Shown one piece after another: positions 39,661 to 54,719 of a stretch of DNA of 64,000 nucleotides; position 1 is the first letter of the stretch; every line of letters begins with the position of its first letter. The stretch lies in contig OENT01000015.1 of NCBI GenBank assembly GCA_900239685.1, positions 62,001-126,000 of the forward strand. The letters run 5' to 3'. The notes under the pieces are model-generated. The model was not told the origin of the DNA and searched no databases. It saw only the letters and a list, made by a program, of their open reading frames with translations. Both the position numbers and the translations under genes were made by a program. The DNA is from Rotaria macrura. Taxonomy: Eukaryota > Rotifera > Eurotatoria > Philodinida > Philodinidae.

Positions 39661-42600
39661 TTAGTTTATTTTCTTTGTTGGTGTTATGCTTTGCGTTGAT
39701 TCATTTTCAATTATTACCATAGCTAATTGACTGCGCGATGCTAGACCTTTTTCTCGTTGCATCAAACATCGATTATATTCCATTAGATTTGATTGCTTTA
39801 TTGTATCACATTTTAATGGTTTATAATGAACACGCAATGATTGATCAGGTGCACGTAAAACATGTCTGTCAGTTAATTGTGTAAATAAATCAAAAAGATT
39901 CATAGTTGATAATGATATATTATTTGATATAGCAGACGCTTTTAAAGTCAAATAATCACTCATATAAAGTGCAACATGTTCAAATGAGTAGGCATTGAAC
40001 CAACCATTTGATTTATGTAAATCAATGGGTGAATTATCGGTAACGTTATTCGTACGCATTATTATATGTGGATGATATTGATAAAAAGCAATAGGAAAAA
40101 ATAGTTGTACACCTTCAATTACATTTAAACGACAGCGATTCAAAAAATCTGCTTCAATATCAACATATGGATTCGTTAAAAATATTGATGAATTTTTTAG
40201 AAGTTTTTTTTCAAAAAAGTCCAATACATACGTTGGATGCGAATATTGTGTGATTGCTGACGATGGTAAAAGTATAGTATGATATGTTACAAACAGTTGA
40301 GGTCGTATATGACGTATCGAATTAATTTCATTACGTAAATTATCAAACCATTTTTGTGTTTGAGAAAATTCTTGTTTTGTTTTAACAATATGCGTAAGAA
40401 GTAATTCAAATTTATCACGAATTTCTTTATCAAATAATGTTTTATTAGCATGACGAAGAAACCGTATTGCAACGGATTGTTCATCTGAATATATTGGTAG
40501 AATAAGAAAAATTTTAGTTGATTCAGTAACAAATGGCATGGGAATGATTTCAACAAGACCTAAAATAAAACATAATACAGAAACATAAGCTTTTGTACAG
40601 AAAGAGCAGGTTGTGTCGGTAAATTTTCACAAACAATCAGCAAACTACTAGTTGAAAGTTGCATTCTTTTTCGCTTATTCTTTGTCCTTTAGTTTATTGT
40701 TGTATTCATTTTGAAACTGTTAAGCAATAGATATTTGTAATTAGTTGCTTGAAGAATATGATCTATGCACTTTTTTTCTTCTAATTCTACTGTAGTATTC
40801 GATCATCTATTGAATGAATGCGCATTTCTTAAATGTTTTTCATAGTAACTAACTATTAAATTCTTTTTGTTTTCATGCACTAATAGATGTCTTGTCAAAA
40901 ATCATACTTCTATGTAAATGAAATAATTAAGAAGTCAAGTTTTATTCAAACGAACTTCTTCATATTGGTTCAGTTCCTGTGATCGAAAAAAATTGAATTT
41001 TAACTATTGCGAGCTCAAAGTACCATGCATATGTTTAGATGAAAGATGAGATTGTTCGTTGTATACATATATGTAGACGCTCGTTCATATGAAATCTGTT
41101 CCATTGAACAATTAACATCAAAGGCATATTCAAATAAAAAACACTTGTGACGAACTATTTCATTTCGTAAGAATAAACTGAATGACTCGTTCTGTGAATT
41201 ATAATAGTTCATTTATGGCTTCAAGGTGAATCCTAATAACTATTTTAATAAAAGGAATACAGAGCATAGAATGGTTTCACTTAAAAGCCAATAATGGTGA
41301 CAATCTTTTGGTTTCCAACAATAAACGTGTCAATCATTTCATTTCTCTAATGTGTTCAATATGCTTCCAAAAAATATAAGAGATAACATTAGTTACTTAT
41401 TCTATGGTGACGCTTTAAAGGCAATATATTTCTGAAAATCAATCGATATAATGATTGAGGGAGAAGGGGAAGATTGAATTATATAAACTTGTTGCTGGAC
41501 ATTATTATAATACACGTTTTATTCGTTTCTTAGTGCACGTGGATCTAAACTAATGTGTTCTGTTGTTATATTGTTGTTCAATTAGATACCGTATGACGAC
41601 GAAAAAAAAAAGTAGGAAGACAGAAAAGAAACATTTTAACTAATTGACAAATTTTCATACCGTTTTCGAAATGTGTAAGATCGTAAAATACTTCTTCTCA
41701 ATAAAATAACGTGATTTTTGCCGATGGATAAATAAAACCTTTTTATAAAATCAATTAGTGCGTAGATTTCTATACAAGGTCGTGAGTAATTTCCACAGTC
41801 AGGACCAAGGGGGAAACATGGCTTTTAGATTTTGTGGTTCTCTAGATAAATGCAAGCTTGGAAAGTCTTATGGCAAATACCAACAAATAGAAGGCCTGAA
41901 GGAGTTTCCTAGGAGTAAAGGAAAAACGCAGAGAAACTCATTGGTCAGATGCGAACTTTTATAAATTAAAAACCCAGTCTAAAGGAGCTTTTGTGACTGA
42001 AAAAGTTTCGAAAAATTCTAAAGTGACTGTGATGATATCGACTAGTTCTCGGTTTCCAGAAGAGCATCAAGGAGTAGATAAGAACACGAAAAATGTTTAG
42101 AAAACTCTATTGCAACCAAACGAAATTCTCAAAATTGTACAAAAAAACAGTGAAAATGAGGCTCCCAAGAAATAATTCCATAAAATTCAGTAACAGATGT
42201 GAAAATGTTTTATCCGCTATGAATCCATGCAAAATATTGAGGACTAGTTAGGAGTACAATAAACTTTGGATAAAATCAGAATCTACGGCAAAAGTTCATT
42301 ACTACAAAACTGACTAAAAAGATGTTACCCACTTGGTCAAAACAAGCTTATTTTAACTGTTTGTATATTTCACCATACATAAATAATACCAAACTTGCAC
42401 TCGTCTGTCATGTGAAACGTCGGAAAAGTATAACTAGATTATAAAATTACTCATAGGAATAATGAATTTTCATAGTTCGACCTTCGTTTACGCATACAAC
42501 ATTGAAAAGTCAGTAAATATTAACAATACATTTAACGTACCTAATGGCCGCATCAGTTCTACACGTTTAGTATATTCTAGTTGATCTTGATCAATCAATG

Positions 42601-44815
42601 ACAAATCCAAAATATAATGTGTACCACGCGTGGGATCAAATTGCCGATAGCCATTAATTAACTTTTCAAAGTTCAATCTATTTAAAACAAAAAATATTAA
42701 TAATGAATTCAAATCGAAAATATGATTTGGCAATCCTACCGAACACCATATTTTTTTTCTAATTGTTCGATGGCATGACCGATAACTTCATGTACATCTT
42801 CATAATCGTCGTCTTAAGAAGAGAAAAAGATATCGTAAAACAAGAAGATGAACATATTTATTCACATACCACTCATCGGAGTGATTACATCATGATCTGT
42901 TTTCAAGTATAAATGTGTTTCGTTGAAAAAATCCCAACGAAGTACATCAAATCGTGTCGGTGGCTTGAATGGTGGCGGTACACCAACTGGCCATGGAATA
43001 TTTCCACAACCTTCAGGTGCGTAGCATGATAATTGTTCGATTGTTTCTTCATATTTTGCAATACTGCTTGCACTTTCATCAATCTCAACTTGATTGAAAT
43101 ACCTTATGAAAACGAAATTCTATTTTTTTAGAAACATTAGAATAGTAGATGATGTTGAGTATACTTTTGAAGTTTGAGCATCGTTTCAAGATCATTTATT
43201 GGATGAACTGTCAATGTTTGATTGAAGTTCTCCGTTTTAGATAATGTTTCAATGTCTGTATCGAATTCAAATCGATAGTTGACATAAGCAGTAAATTTAT
43301 GATTCTAGAAACGTTTCGTTGATGATTTTAGTTTTAGAAAAGAATAATCAAACTTACACTAGCTGTATTTTTACACGGCAATTTAGCTGCTTTTAAAATA
43401 CATCTTCCGATATTGTCAGTTAAATCTTGCGAATAAGCATTATTTGTACACCAATCAAGTTCATCAAGTATTTTACGGAGTACTGTCTACAAATAATTAG
43501 ATTCGTTTGATTGTTTTCTGTAAGTGCAAAAATTTCTCGTTCTATGTTCCCTTTCTTCAGTTATAAAAAAAGACAATAAGTTGTCATTTATGAATTACGA
43601 ACAATGAATATTGTCTAACATTGATCCTATAGGAATCAATACAATTCGTTGAATAAAACCTATAAAACGGCTTCTGTTTGTTTCACTGATTTTCGATCAC
43701 AATAGACGAAAAAAGTCTGCAATATTTTCTTACTATATCATATAACTAGAAAGTCAGATGATGAAATATGATCAGTATGCTACCGATAATCGTATTCCAT
43801 TCGAAACAGAAATTCTTTCGCTTTATTCTTAACATTATCAATACAAGACCGAATCGATCATGACAAAACATTAATGCAAGAAAAAAACAAAAATAGATTT
43901 CTCCTAAAATTTCTATAATACTTTATACGTACTCCTGACATAATGATACCGGATCCGAAATAGCAATAAACAGCGTGTACATCATCAAACGCTTGTCCCA
44001 TGTAAAGATCTTGACTAATGCTAATATGATTTAAAAATTCATTCAACTAAAAAGACACAAAACGAAAATGAAAAAGAAAATTTTCGTGATGCCCATCGAA
44101 TGATTAGCATATTGCTTAAACTTACTTTATAGCCTCGCACGAATGTATTATCAGGTAGAAGAACAAACCAATCATATAATTTGATCATTTTTTCGGCAAG
44201 ATATTTCAAAACATAAAATGGCTTTAAATATGCTCGTTTATCATGCACAGCAATAATTTGCATACCATGTGGAAAATCTTGTACATCCTCATCGATAAAA
44301 AATAATAGACGATTAACATAATCTTGTAATGTTTGATTGAGAAAAAAAGCGAATGTATTTAAATGATTAGGTTGAGTTAATACAGCAACAAGAACTTTTT
44401 CGCGTATGCCTAGCTCATCGGCTATATAACGTGGTCGTGTTATTTTAGATGTATTTGATGATTTTGTGGATGTCGTTAGAGATTTATTACTGGTATTTGT
44501 TTCGACTGGCGGTGGACGTACATGTGGTTCATAATCTTTACTACCATAATCAACAAGTGTTACATCGACCACGGAACGCGATTCGCGATTTAAGATTCTC
44601 ATTGGATCAAATCTATCATACAATGAAAGAGTTTCATTTCCAGCTTGAATATTCAACGCAGATGAAAATGGTTCAGAAAATAGTGACAATGGATTGTCAC
44701 AAACGCTGATTAATGGTAAACATGCTAAACTTAAAGCGAAGCCAAGTGAGAGACCGACGAATATTGATAATAGATAGCGAGATTTGAGGCGTGTACGATG
44801 AAATAAAAGAGACAT
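39661..44815 (-). CDS. CHPF: chondroitin polymerizing factor-like glycosyltransferase (CHPF/CHPF2)
   Basis: This is a Golgi type II membrane protein of the chondroitin synthase family, which partners chondroitin synthases to extend the GlcA-GalNAc chain. Eight exons run 44815-44126, 44046-43933, about 43488-43358, 43312-43167, 43101-42871, 42812-42742, 42677-42541 and 40560-39661. The start MSLLFHRTRLKSRYLL is followed by an anchor (FVGLSLGFALSLACL). The first GT31-like domain has RPRYIADELGIREKVLVAVL and ISISQDLYMGQ. The later part has NGYRQFDPTRG, EIIPMPFVTESTKIFLILPI, FLNRCRLNVIEGVQLFFPIAF and NRCLMQREKGLASRSQLAM. The position of the metal-binding DxD reads LPDNTFV, and the second domain has VDIEADF. 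This fits CHPF, which acts mainly as a partner, more than a fully active CHSY. Intron 7 is 2 kb. An in-frame stretch upstream of the ATG (to about 44942) is noted but not used. Confidence 0.9.
40561..42540. other. 2 kb intron of the CHPF-like gene
   Basis: This lies between the exons encoding KRVELMRPLG and LVEIIPMPFV. A stretch at about 41750-42170 is more purine-rich and has a 68-codon plus-strand frame with no family resemblance; it may be an old insertion. Nothing else was seen. Confidence 0.45.
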
Positions 44816-47800
44816 AGCTGAACATTTATAACAAATTAATTGCGACAGTTTTGAGAAATTCGACAAGAAAAAATTATAAAGACGAATGCCACTGTTTTCA
44901 GCTATAGGTAATAAACGACGGTTATTATTTTGATGAGCTGAAATTAGAAAAAATACATCAGTGTGAATTTAAGATTAAATTTTATTCTTTTGCATATATA
45001 TATATAGATGATAATGTGAAAAGAATTTATTTGATTTATCTGTGAAACTTCTTCAGTATAAAAAACATCAACATACGTATTCTACAGTACTGATAATATC
45101 GCACAATAGATTTTTTTAATTAAAAGTTTCAAATTACCTTTTTTAATGAACCCTGTCTTTATATGACAATAGGTGAATGATTGTAGAAAACTAGACTCTA
45201 AGTCTCTGTTCCCAATCGATCGTAAAAGGTTAGTTTCAGAAGTATTAGTTTTATCAAGCAGTAATGGTGTAGAGAAACTCGAATAATCAAAACAAAAAAA
45301 AACAGTTTCAAATGCCTTGGACTTAGTATCGAAAAACTTAAACGAAATGAAGATTCTACAATTTTTAATCAAAACAGAAAATACTGTCTACTGATGCCTA
45401 TCATTATGGATGTTTTCTCCAGCAAAAAAACGGTTTATTTCTCTCACCTTATAACCGTTTTGCAATCGTTCTGTACTATAGAAGACTCGCTTTATTCATG
45501 ATTTCGTTTCTTCGTCTTCGCTTCTTTTTAAATCTTTCAGAATTGTTGAGAGTAAAGCTTAAGGTACGATGAGAAATGAGAAAAGAAAAGGAAGAAAAAA
45601 AACGTATTTTATTGTGTTGTTTGCCTAAGTTGCATGTATATGGCTGTTTGCAGCTGTACCATCACAAGAACAGAATCATTCTTTATGCTTGTATATCGTA
45701 TACGTACAAAAGATTAATAGAAAAAAAGAGAAGAAAGAAAGCCTTATCAGTACTTGTATGCAAATACAACCATATTGTTTCCTACTGTTCTCACAGTCCC
45801 AGCAATAGATGATTATGTCCAATTACATGAAACATCTGGCGTTTATAAACAAAACAAAAGAAGCATTCACCGTAAGACAAATGATCCTGAATGATTTCTT
45901 ATGTTTATACGTATTTCTTTGGCTATAATGAAAAACAGTTTATCACTGATTGTAAGTCTCGTTACAGACAATAGTAATAGAAATGTAATTACAATGAAAA
46001 GAATACTCAAATGAACTTCTGTGTTAATTAACATCGAAGTCGGCGAATAACTTACCATGTCGTCGATGTTTTCTTCCGTATCGAACCATCTCTTGCTTTG
46101 TCTTTTCAATGAATTTTTTTCTATGTGATGTCAGCTCATTTTCTGCATACACTTCGGATTAACATATGTAAATATGTCTACTTTTTATCGTTCTTCTTTT
46201 CTTCTCTTTAATAAACTGAATATTGGTAAAACGAACTAGTCATAGTGATTGATTTACTTCTCAAATATGCGAAAAAAAAGAACCACAAAAAATGATGGGG
46301 TAAAAAAACGAATGCTTGCTGAAATTTGAAAGTGCAATTATCATCAATTTCTATTTTGTGTCATTGTGTCGTTTTAATCTATTTTCTTGCTAAGACCGAA
46401 TTCAAGACACCAGGGGGTCCAATCTATATTCATAGATTGAATGGACATGATAAGTATTCATCATTTACTTATGCAACGAAAAAAAATATGGCATAGACTT
46501 GGAGTCAGTGTAAATATATTTGAGTTGGAAAGATCACGATGAATGTAAAATCGTCTATCAAGATATATACTTTAGTTTTGTAAAAAATAAATGACTTGCA
46601 TATGTATAACAAAAATAATACATCTCATATGTTTTCCTTCTTACGTATCGTAAGTACAGATTTTGTAGTTTATAATCTTAATCTTTAAAACAACTTACAA
46701 GATCAATGAACAGTTAAAAAAGTACACTGATGAAACAAGGTTTAAAAAAAACTAATAGAGAAGAAACGTTTTTCGAGTTTCATAGAACTTTAAAACTATT
46801 TGCGTAAGTTCTGTATTTTGAAAAATTTTCAATAATATTAACTGATCATGTTATGCTATGTATTCAAATTCATTTCACATGATATGCCTTGTCTTACGTC
46901 ACGAAGTTATTTCTCTCAATTTTCAATGTGTAGGCGAACAGGCAGGATGCTGAGATTAAATTTGAATCAATATAAATATACTACACGTGAGCCGGTCAAA
47001 ACAATACGAACTATTCTTTAAAAGCAGTAAATAATAGGGTTGGTGAACCCATTTTATCAGCTGACACCTATATTCATTTCTTCTGCTATTATCAGAACGT
47101 TGAATGTGTTCTCCATTACTTCTTTAATGATTTCAATACCCATCGATGATGATTGGCACATAAAATACTATGATCCGAAGGATTTTCTTTCGTCTATTAT
47201 TCATAAGGAGTGATGAAATGTTATTTTCAAAAAAAAATAATTATACATTCGATTGCAAACTTCACAAGCCATCAAGCTTGAATTTTGCCACTCGATTTCT
47301 TTGACGATTGGTAAAATTACGTCCTAACAGTCAAGATTTAACAGCTAATCGAGAACAGTAAAGAGAACCAGATTGGCAGTTCACATGCTGTTAGTTGATG
47401 AAATTAAAGGCACGTTCGGGACAAATGAACATTTTCAATACCAACATCAAAAATTCTGAACATGAGACGTCTCTAAAGTGAACGATGTAATTGGCTCATA
47501 TTAATTTTTACAATACATACGTAGTTTATCAAAGTCAACGTCATTTTAACGCAATCGATAGTTTTTCTTTCGTGACAAATGAATAGAGTTAGTCGAAACA
47601 CACAAGGTGAGACGTAGTTTTATTTCAAAAAACGAAATAAAATATATATCATAAACTTGAGTCTTTTTTTTCCGGTGATTTTCTTTTGTTCGAAGTTAAG
47701 AGTATCTTGAATTTCCTTTATTGATTTCTTTGAGAATTTATTTTCATATGTGAAACACGTTTTGTTTTCTGCAGTTCGATAAAATCTATGTAACGCTTGC

Positions 47801-49611
47801 GCATCAAGAACAATATATGTATATCGTACATTTATTTGAAGAATCAATCAAATAGATTACCTCAGTTCTTTTTCACTATGCGAAACTGAAATTTTCAATT
47901 TGCTATTTTGCTAATGAAAACTCTCTTATCGAATGCAACTATGTATGTCCATTATCGTTTGCTGTAAGTATAAAAGTATCTCCTCGAGTATTGAAAAGTT
48001 ACTAGACTTATATGAAAAAAGAATGGCATAGGAAAACAGTTCGAAGACCTTCGATGAAACTGAACAGTGCTAGTTGACACGTTTAAGTGTTTTTTGTTTG
48101 TTGCCTGAAAAAGAAAAGAAATGTCAAGAAACAATCAAAAATTTCTGAAGGTTTGAAAGTGATTCTTTCTGAATGCTTAGGGCGCTCGTACAGAGTGTTC
48201 TGATTGATTTTTGTTATTAACTATATCTATAATTGTCAAGCTGCAGAATACCTACGATTTTTAAAACGAGTTGTAAAAAGCAAATAACTAAAATGATTTA
48301 AACTTCATTAAAAATTTCTATTTACCTGATGAATCCATAATTAAAATACGATTTTGTACCAAAAAAAAACGTTTTTTTCAAGAGTTTTGACAAGAAATAA
48401 ATTTTATTCAATTGCAATTAATTGGATAATGTTCGGTATGGGTCTAATTCGAGCAAATATCACTTAGTTTGCTTGCATTCATACTATTAGTTATATTCAA
48501 TAGTAGAGCAGTGACAAACTTACCTGCCTGTAAGAATAATTTTGCAAATATTTAAAGAAATTCTTGTGTTGTCAGAAAAGATTATCGAATATGTTTAAAT
48601 ACATATATGCACGAAGGGCACTCAAAGTTTCGTCAACTGTGTTTTATCTTACAAAAACAAGTGATTGATAGAATTAGTTTCGTCACACAAATCGAATCGA
48701 TTCTAATCATTTTATTAAAGTGTTCACATTTATGATTTTCATATTTTTGTTCTTGTTCTATCGTATTTATTTTGTTCTTTTTTTGTTGATACCGACATAT
48801 GTATATCGATATGAACACTTCTTACAAGTCAACAGAAGAGAACGATAGCATACAGGGCAAAATATTGCCAAGATTGCTTTTTATGCCGAATCACTTTTCG
48901 TTGTCTCATACTGAATTTACTATAATAAGTGTGATAGAAGACATAGATTAAACAGTTATCTGCAGTTAAATTTAGATCAAATATTTTTATCTTTTATGAA
49001 TGATAAGAACTACGAATTTCTTACGATGATTTTTAAAAGTAAGAATCGTCAGTATTTTTGAACGATTTTAAAATGCGGTGTCTAAGAAAATAACTATAAT
49101 AACTGAAAAATAAAAAGTCTTTTGAATCTCTTGAATTATCTGTTCATAGCACATCGGTTGTTCTATTCAAACATTGATAAACACAATGAACTTCACAAGA
49201 TTGAATTTCTTAAAAATTACTCGGATAAAATGACTTGTACAGTGAATATATTAATTTAATTCAATAAATATTTTTTCTAATATTGAATGTAGAAATAAAA
49301 CAGATATTTTTCGTTTGAAATGTAATGAAATAAAATTGTATTCAGCTCATCATCCTTGTCTAACACCGTGTCTAAAATCATTTAGTCATTTTTCATACAG
49401 CAAATGTAGTACTAGAATAACGAAGAGAAAAGAAAAAGAAGATAACATAAATTAAATTAAGATGCACTTTTATCGAACTAGAAAGACAAAAGGTATGGAA
49501 CAAGTATGAATCGAGAGCATATTCGTTCTTTATTTATCAACAAAATTTCAGGTAGATAATAAACTTAATTTATTACGGTTCTTTTTTATCGATGTAAAAC
49601 ACACGCCACAC
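44816..49611. other. 4.8 kb gene-poor interval
   Basis: This separates the divergent CHPF-like and ART/TPR genes and should hold both promoters. Short frames (for example 45576-45812 +, 45867-46109 -, 47620-47847 -) lack splice, start or family support. A small perfect hairpin pairs CAATCTAT with ATAGATTG near 46420-46440. An acceptor-like AATTTCAG at about 49544-49551 lies some 60 bp before the next ATG. Confidence 0.45.
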
Positions 49612-51973
49612 ATGGGTCCCAGATTAAGTAAACAATATAATAATGAAAATTTAGAATTAGCAAATTTAGCTAGAACAACAAGATCCAAATCAGTCACTGA
49701 AAACCAAGATGATTTTGAGGAATGTATTCTTGTTTGGCTTGATTCAACTATAAAATATACTGATGATTGGACAGATGAATTCACTCGGGCTCGAGAAATT
49801 ATAAATAACTTAAAAATATTTGATAATCCCAATGATTGTATTAATTTTATGAAAATGGTTGTTAATGATAAAATCTTTCTGATTGTTTCACAGTAAGATT
49901 TTATTTTTCGTTTTATTTTCTTTTATTGTTCTATCGATTTGTTTTATTAGTCATTTTGTTAATGCTATATGTTCAGTTAAATCCGAAATTCGTTCTTTAT
50001 CATCTATCTATGTTTATTGTGATCAAAGTCTTATTGCAGTAAAACGAATACAATTAGAAACATGGGCTAAAAATAATGAACCATTAATAACCGGTGTTTA
50101 TTCTGATTCAACAGATTGTTTTGCACAATTAACAAAAGATGTTAATGATATATGTGATCATGATTCGATACCTGCAACATACTTAAATATACAGACCAAG
50201 GATTTAAATCTAAAGCAAGCAAGTTCTTTTCTTATATTTCATTTATTTTTTCAAAATATTCTATCTCGTTTATCATTATTATCCTTTCCGACAAATATCG
50301 AAAAAAGACGACAAATATTTCGTTCTTGTCAATATTACTATCGTGATAATAATAAACGCTTAGATGAAATTCAACATTTTGAGCAATATTATGACTCGCA
50401 ATCGGCTATCGATTGGTATATGCGAACTAAATTTCTTTCACGTCTTTTACATAAAGCTTGCCGAACACAAAATCTTGCACTTCTATTTGATTATAGTTTC
50501 ATTTTTTATGATATACAAAATTTAATCAACGAAAGTTCATCCACATATACAAATACACAAGCAGCACAAACGTATTATCGTGCACAAAATATGAATGCTG
50601 ATGAATTATATCGTTTACGCATGAATTTAAATGGTATTATATCGATTAATCGTTATCTTGATCTTTGTAAAACGACTGAAGAAGCTGTTAATGAAGTTTC
50701 ATCAACATCGAATACACTCGAGACTGTTTTATATGATTTTTTCATAAATCATTCCTATAGATCAATATCAGATACTAAAATTATTTTGTCTATCGGTACA
50801 TTATTTCGTGTCAAGCACATTGGAATGGAAATGGATGGTATATGGCATATACATTTGCATCAATTGACAAATAATGAAATCGATGAACAATTAAATAAAT
50901 TGTTGAATGAAATCGATTTTATTCCTCATCCATATTTATCTATTGGTCTTATTTGGGATAAAATAAAGCAGCCAGCCAAAGCTGATCGTTTTTATCGTTT
51001 ACTTATTAAAAATTTAATAAATCTGGACGATGAAACAGCCCTTATATGTAATTATGTTGGAACTATATTTCGTTTGAAATGTCAATATACATCAGCGTTA
51101 AACTATCATCAACAAGCACTAAAAGTTTACCAAGAAAAAAGTCAAAGAGGTTTATCTTGTAACGATGATGTTGACAGTACATATGCACTAATAGCACTTG
51201 TCTATAAGGATATGGGAGATATGTTGGCTTCTATCGGATATTTTAAATTAGCTATTAAACAAGGCCAAGAGGTTTTCAGTCATCTTGGAGAAATCCATCG
51301 GAATTTGGGACAATTTAATATGGCAAACAAATATTATCAACAAACTAAAATGGAAAATAATCTTGGACTTTGCTACATCTATCAACGAATGTTCACACAA
51401 GCATTAACTCATTTGAAAAAAGATGATGAATCAATATCATTCATAAATCTAGGTGTTTATCATCAATTACAAAAGGAATATAGTACAGCACTGATTTTCT
51501 TTGAAAAAGCACTTGAAGCCGCTACAAATCATCCATTAGACACAGCTATGGTACATTCTTATCTTGGTCTTTTACATTGTGACCGACGGCAATGGTTATT
51601 ATCATTAAAACACTATGAGCAAGCACTTGATCTTTACAAACGTAATCTATCAACAAATAATCATCCAACGATTGCGCTTATCCATGATGGTCTCGGAACA
51701 TTATATTTAAACAAAGGTGAATATCGAGCAGCACAACATGAATTTGAGCGCTGCTTAGAGTTACAATTACGTGTATTACCATCGGAACATCCAGACATAG
51801 CTGGAACATACAATAATCTAGGCGGAGTTTTTAATGAAATGGGTCATTATGAAGAGGCATTGTTGTATCACTACCAGGCACTAGAAATAGCAACAGCATC
51901 ATTACCAATCGATCATGCAGATATAAAATTATACGAACATAATATAACTGAAACAAAACGAAAACTTTCTTAA
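49612..51973 (+). CDS. ART-like domain plus TPR-repeat protein, bdelloid-type
   Basis: Two exons, 49612-49892 and 49951-51973, joined across a 58 bp intron (GTAAGA...TTATTAG), give 767 residues. The junction reads FLIVSHHFVNAICSVKSEIR. The layout matches a very large bdelloid family: an N-terminal region (FEECILVWLDSTIKYTDDW), a central ADP-ribosyltransferase-like fold (WYMRTKFLSRLLHKACRTQN, YYRAQNMNADELYRLR, ILSIGTLFRVKHI) and about seven C-terminal tetratricopeptide repeats of the kinesin-light-chain kind (ALNYHQQALKVYQ, SLKHYEQALDLYK, AAQHEFERCLELQ, EALLYHYQALEIA). In active relatives the fold carries an R, an STS and an E-x-E motif. Here the Arg is present, but the serine motif position reads DLC and the glutamate position reads SDTK, so catalysis is doubtful. 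A hydrophobic start visible in another frame at 49883 is intron sequence. Confidence 0.85.
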
Positions 51974-54682
51974 AATTGAAATTCATGTGTATTACTTTTT
52001 TTTGTTTGTCTTCATCAACGTAGTTTGTAAAAAGAAAATTATTGAATTTGATGATTCTTTCAATAGATTGTGATTGACATGTTTTCCGATTATAAATTAA
52101 TTCATTTCTTTTTCTTTCGTGCCTTATTTTTGCAAGGACTTTCATTTCATCAATATTTACGCCATATTTTCGACGAATAAAGATTTATGAGGAAATTAGA
52201 ACAGAATAAAAATATAAGTATCCATCGAAATTCGGTTGACAACATATACTTTCATATAGAATCAAGTAATTCAAGTTTTATTTTCGGATATAAACTATTT
52301 AATAAAACCAGAAGTGATCAAGACAACATGATATACGATGAACAAATTGACTCAATTCAGTTGAATTCATAAATACGAATGAATTAAGTTGATGGAAATT
52401 TTCCAAAATATCTATGAATTTCATTCAAATAAGAAAATTTTTTTCTCATGATCTTTCAATAGAATATAATTCAGTTTCGGAAAATTTTTAAAATTATTGT
52501 CACAAGATGAATGCCTATGTTGAAGCTAATACAAGCATAAGTTTTGATTAAGAACAACTTCGTAGTTTTCCTCCAAAGACTTTTTATCTCAAAGTGATTG
52601 AGTCATATTTGCTTTTTTATGCATACATTTATATAGATGTATTGCTTCAGCACGCGTACCATTTAATGGCTATTTTGTTTAATGCATGCCTGCATATAAT
52701 TTGTAAATAAATGTACTCGATGTAACTGGACGTCTTCCAGTTCCGTCGGGTCACAGATGTCATATTCATCTATTTTGACGTAATCGGGCAGCAATAATAT
52801 TTATGAGATTTCTTTTCGCTGACTTTCATAACGTCTAAAGTCGTGTTTTGATATATATTTTTTCAGTTTTCTTCGGTTTATGTAAGAGTTTCTATTGTAT
52901 TTTGATATTGCCCTTGGTAAAATATGACATGTCACCCAACAATTACTCTATATATGATTCTTTTCCGTTTGAAAAATGTAATGCTAGATCAGCTATAGCC
53001 GGACAAGTTTCTGTGAATCTTGTTGACAAATTTCTCATGTCATAAGATGCTTGGAAAGAATATTAATAACATCTTTATTGGTTATATTCAATACAGCTAG
53101 TCAGATTAATATAGTTTCTAGTTATATGTTACGTTGGGACGAGCTGTACGTAATTATATTTAAACTAGTATTAAAATAATAGATGAGATAAAAAAAGAAC
53201 ACTTACGAGAGTTAACACCTAGCATTTGAAAAAATAAAGTTTTCAATATGACAAATATTTCAATTAAATAGTTACAATGGGCCAAATTAAGAAACAAATT
53301 ACTCAGTATGAAAAATGAACTGAGACAAAAACCATGACAATATAGCATTCAGGTAATCAAGTATATCATGTGAAAAATTAATGGGATCGTGGATGTTCAA
53401 TTCATGAAAACTCGAATTGTATTGATGTCAATGTATTTATCTAGTTATTATGTGTTCAAATTAAACGAAAAAAAGATTCTTCATATTGATTCTTTGTGTA
53501 AAGTCATGAGTCCAACAAAAATGATGGAAGACAAAATCGAAGACGAAGACCTTTCTTCATCATTTTAGACATGATTAGATAACTACCTATACTGTGCAAT
53601 GTGTTTAAATTATAGTTTGTAAAAATAAAGTTTCAAATATTAAAATGACATTTTTCGACAGAGAAAATCGTATGTTGATAAGTGGTTTATCATTCGTGTA
53701 TGCATCTTTTTTTCTAAAAATCGAAATTATGAACTTCAGATAGATGAACGAAAAATCAAGGTGTTTTTGAGAAAAACCCTATATATCCTTGTTCTTATAT
53801 CACGATCAATGTAATCAACTGAAAAGAAAAGGTCGAAGACTTCTTCTATTTCAATGACAGAACTCATTGACACAAGAGTGCCTCAGAAGAGATAATCGAA
53901 TTCATATTCACAAATGTCCAAAGGACAAAGGTCATATCTTTTGACATATACACTTATGTCCCTTTTACGGGATATTCCTGACTACAAATGTAAGTCGTAT
54001 CTTCATCTTTCTGTTCTTTCTCTACTAAAATCTTCTCGATGTAATTTGTTCTCAGATTGCTAGACGCATGCTTCACTCGAATGTCTCATTCATAAGAAAG
54101 AACTAAAGATACAGATTTGTGCATTCGTCATGCTACGCCTTGTTCATTGAATAGTTTCACGGTCATATAGACATAGTGAATGAGTTAGATAATTTGCTTT
54201 GTTGGATAATATAATGCGTTCATTTTCGTTAACGAGCATATGAATGCCATGATATTTCTGGCTATGGTGATGGTCAATAAGTTGAACTCGATAATACTTC
54301 AGATGAAGAGAACGCTACGATCAACATATAACATGTTGTAAGAAACATATCTTCGACAATATTGTAGCTGCATGAGTTCGACTTGTCATATTTGTACTTT
54401 TTAACTGACTCTTACATCAGGATGAAATGATTTATCATGGATTTAGTCGTCATTTGAAAAAATGATCTCAATTTTTCAAAAATATATACTCTAAGGACTA
54501 ATGAATCTTGTTGAACTTCAAAGAATAAATAAACTGTAATTGTTACTAAGTATTCAAGAATTTTATCAAAAACTATTTTTTTGATGTGTGCATGACATCT
54601 ACTTTGGTATCCTGCATGATCTCACTACTCATTCCATAAGGAATTCGCATTATTGTCCATGCTTTTTTTGTTGAAACGTACT
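51974..54682. other. intergenic, mostly featureless
   Basis: No gene is supported. A small hairpin pairs AACTGGA with TCCAGTT near 52726-52744. The remaining sequence is AT-rich with only short unsupported frames. Confidence 0.5.
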
Positions 54683-54719
54683 GCCATCGAATAGACAAAT
54701 CGGATGTCTATTCGATGGC
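54683..54719. repeat. perfect 15 bp stem, 7-base loop hairpin
   Basis: GCCATCGAATAGACA (54683-54697) is followed after seven bases by its exact reverse complement (54705-54719). It lies alone in an intergenic region 540 bp beyond the 3' end of actin. It could be a small structured RNA, a recent insertion footprint or a chance palindrome. There is no T-run characteristic of a terminator next to it. Confidence 0.7.
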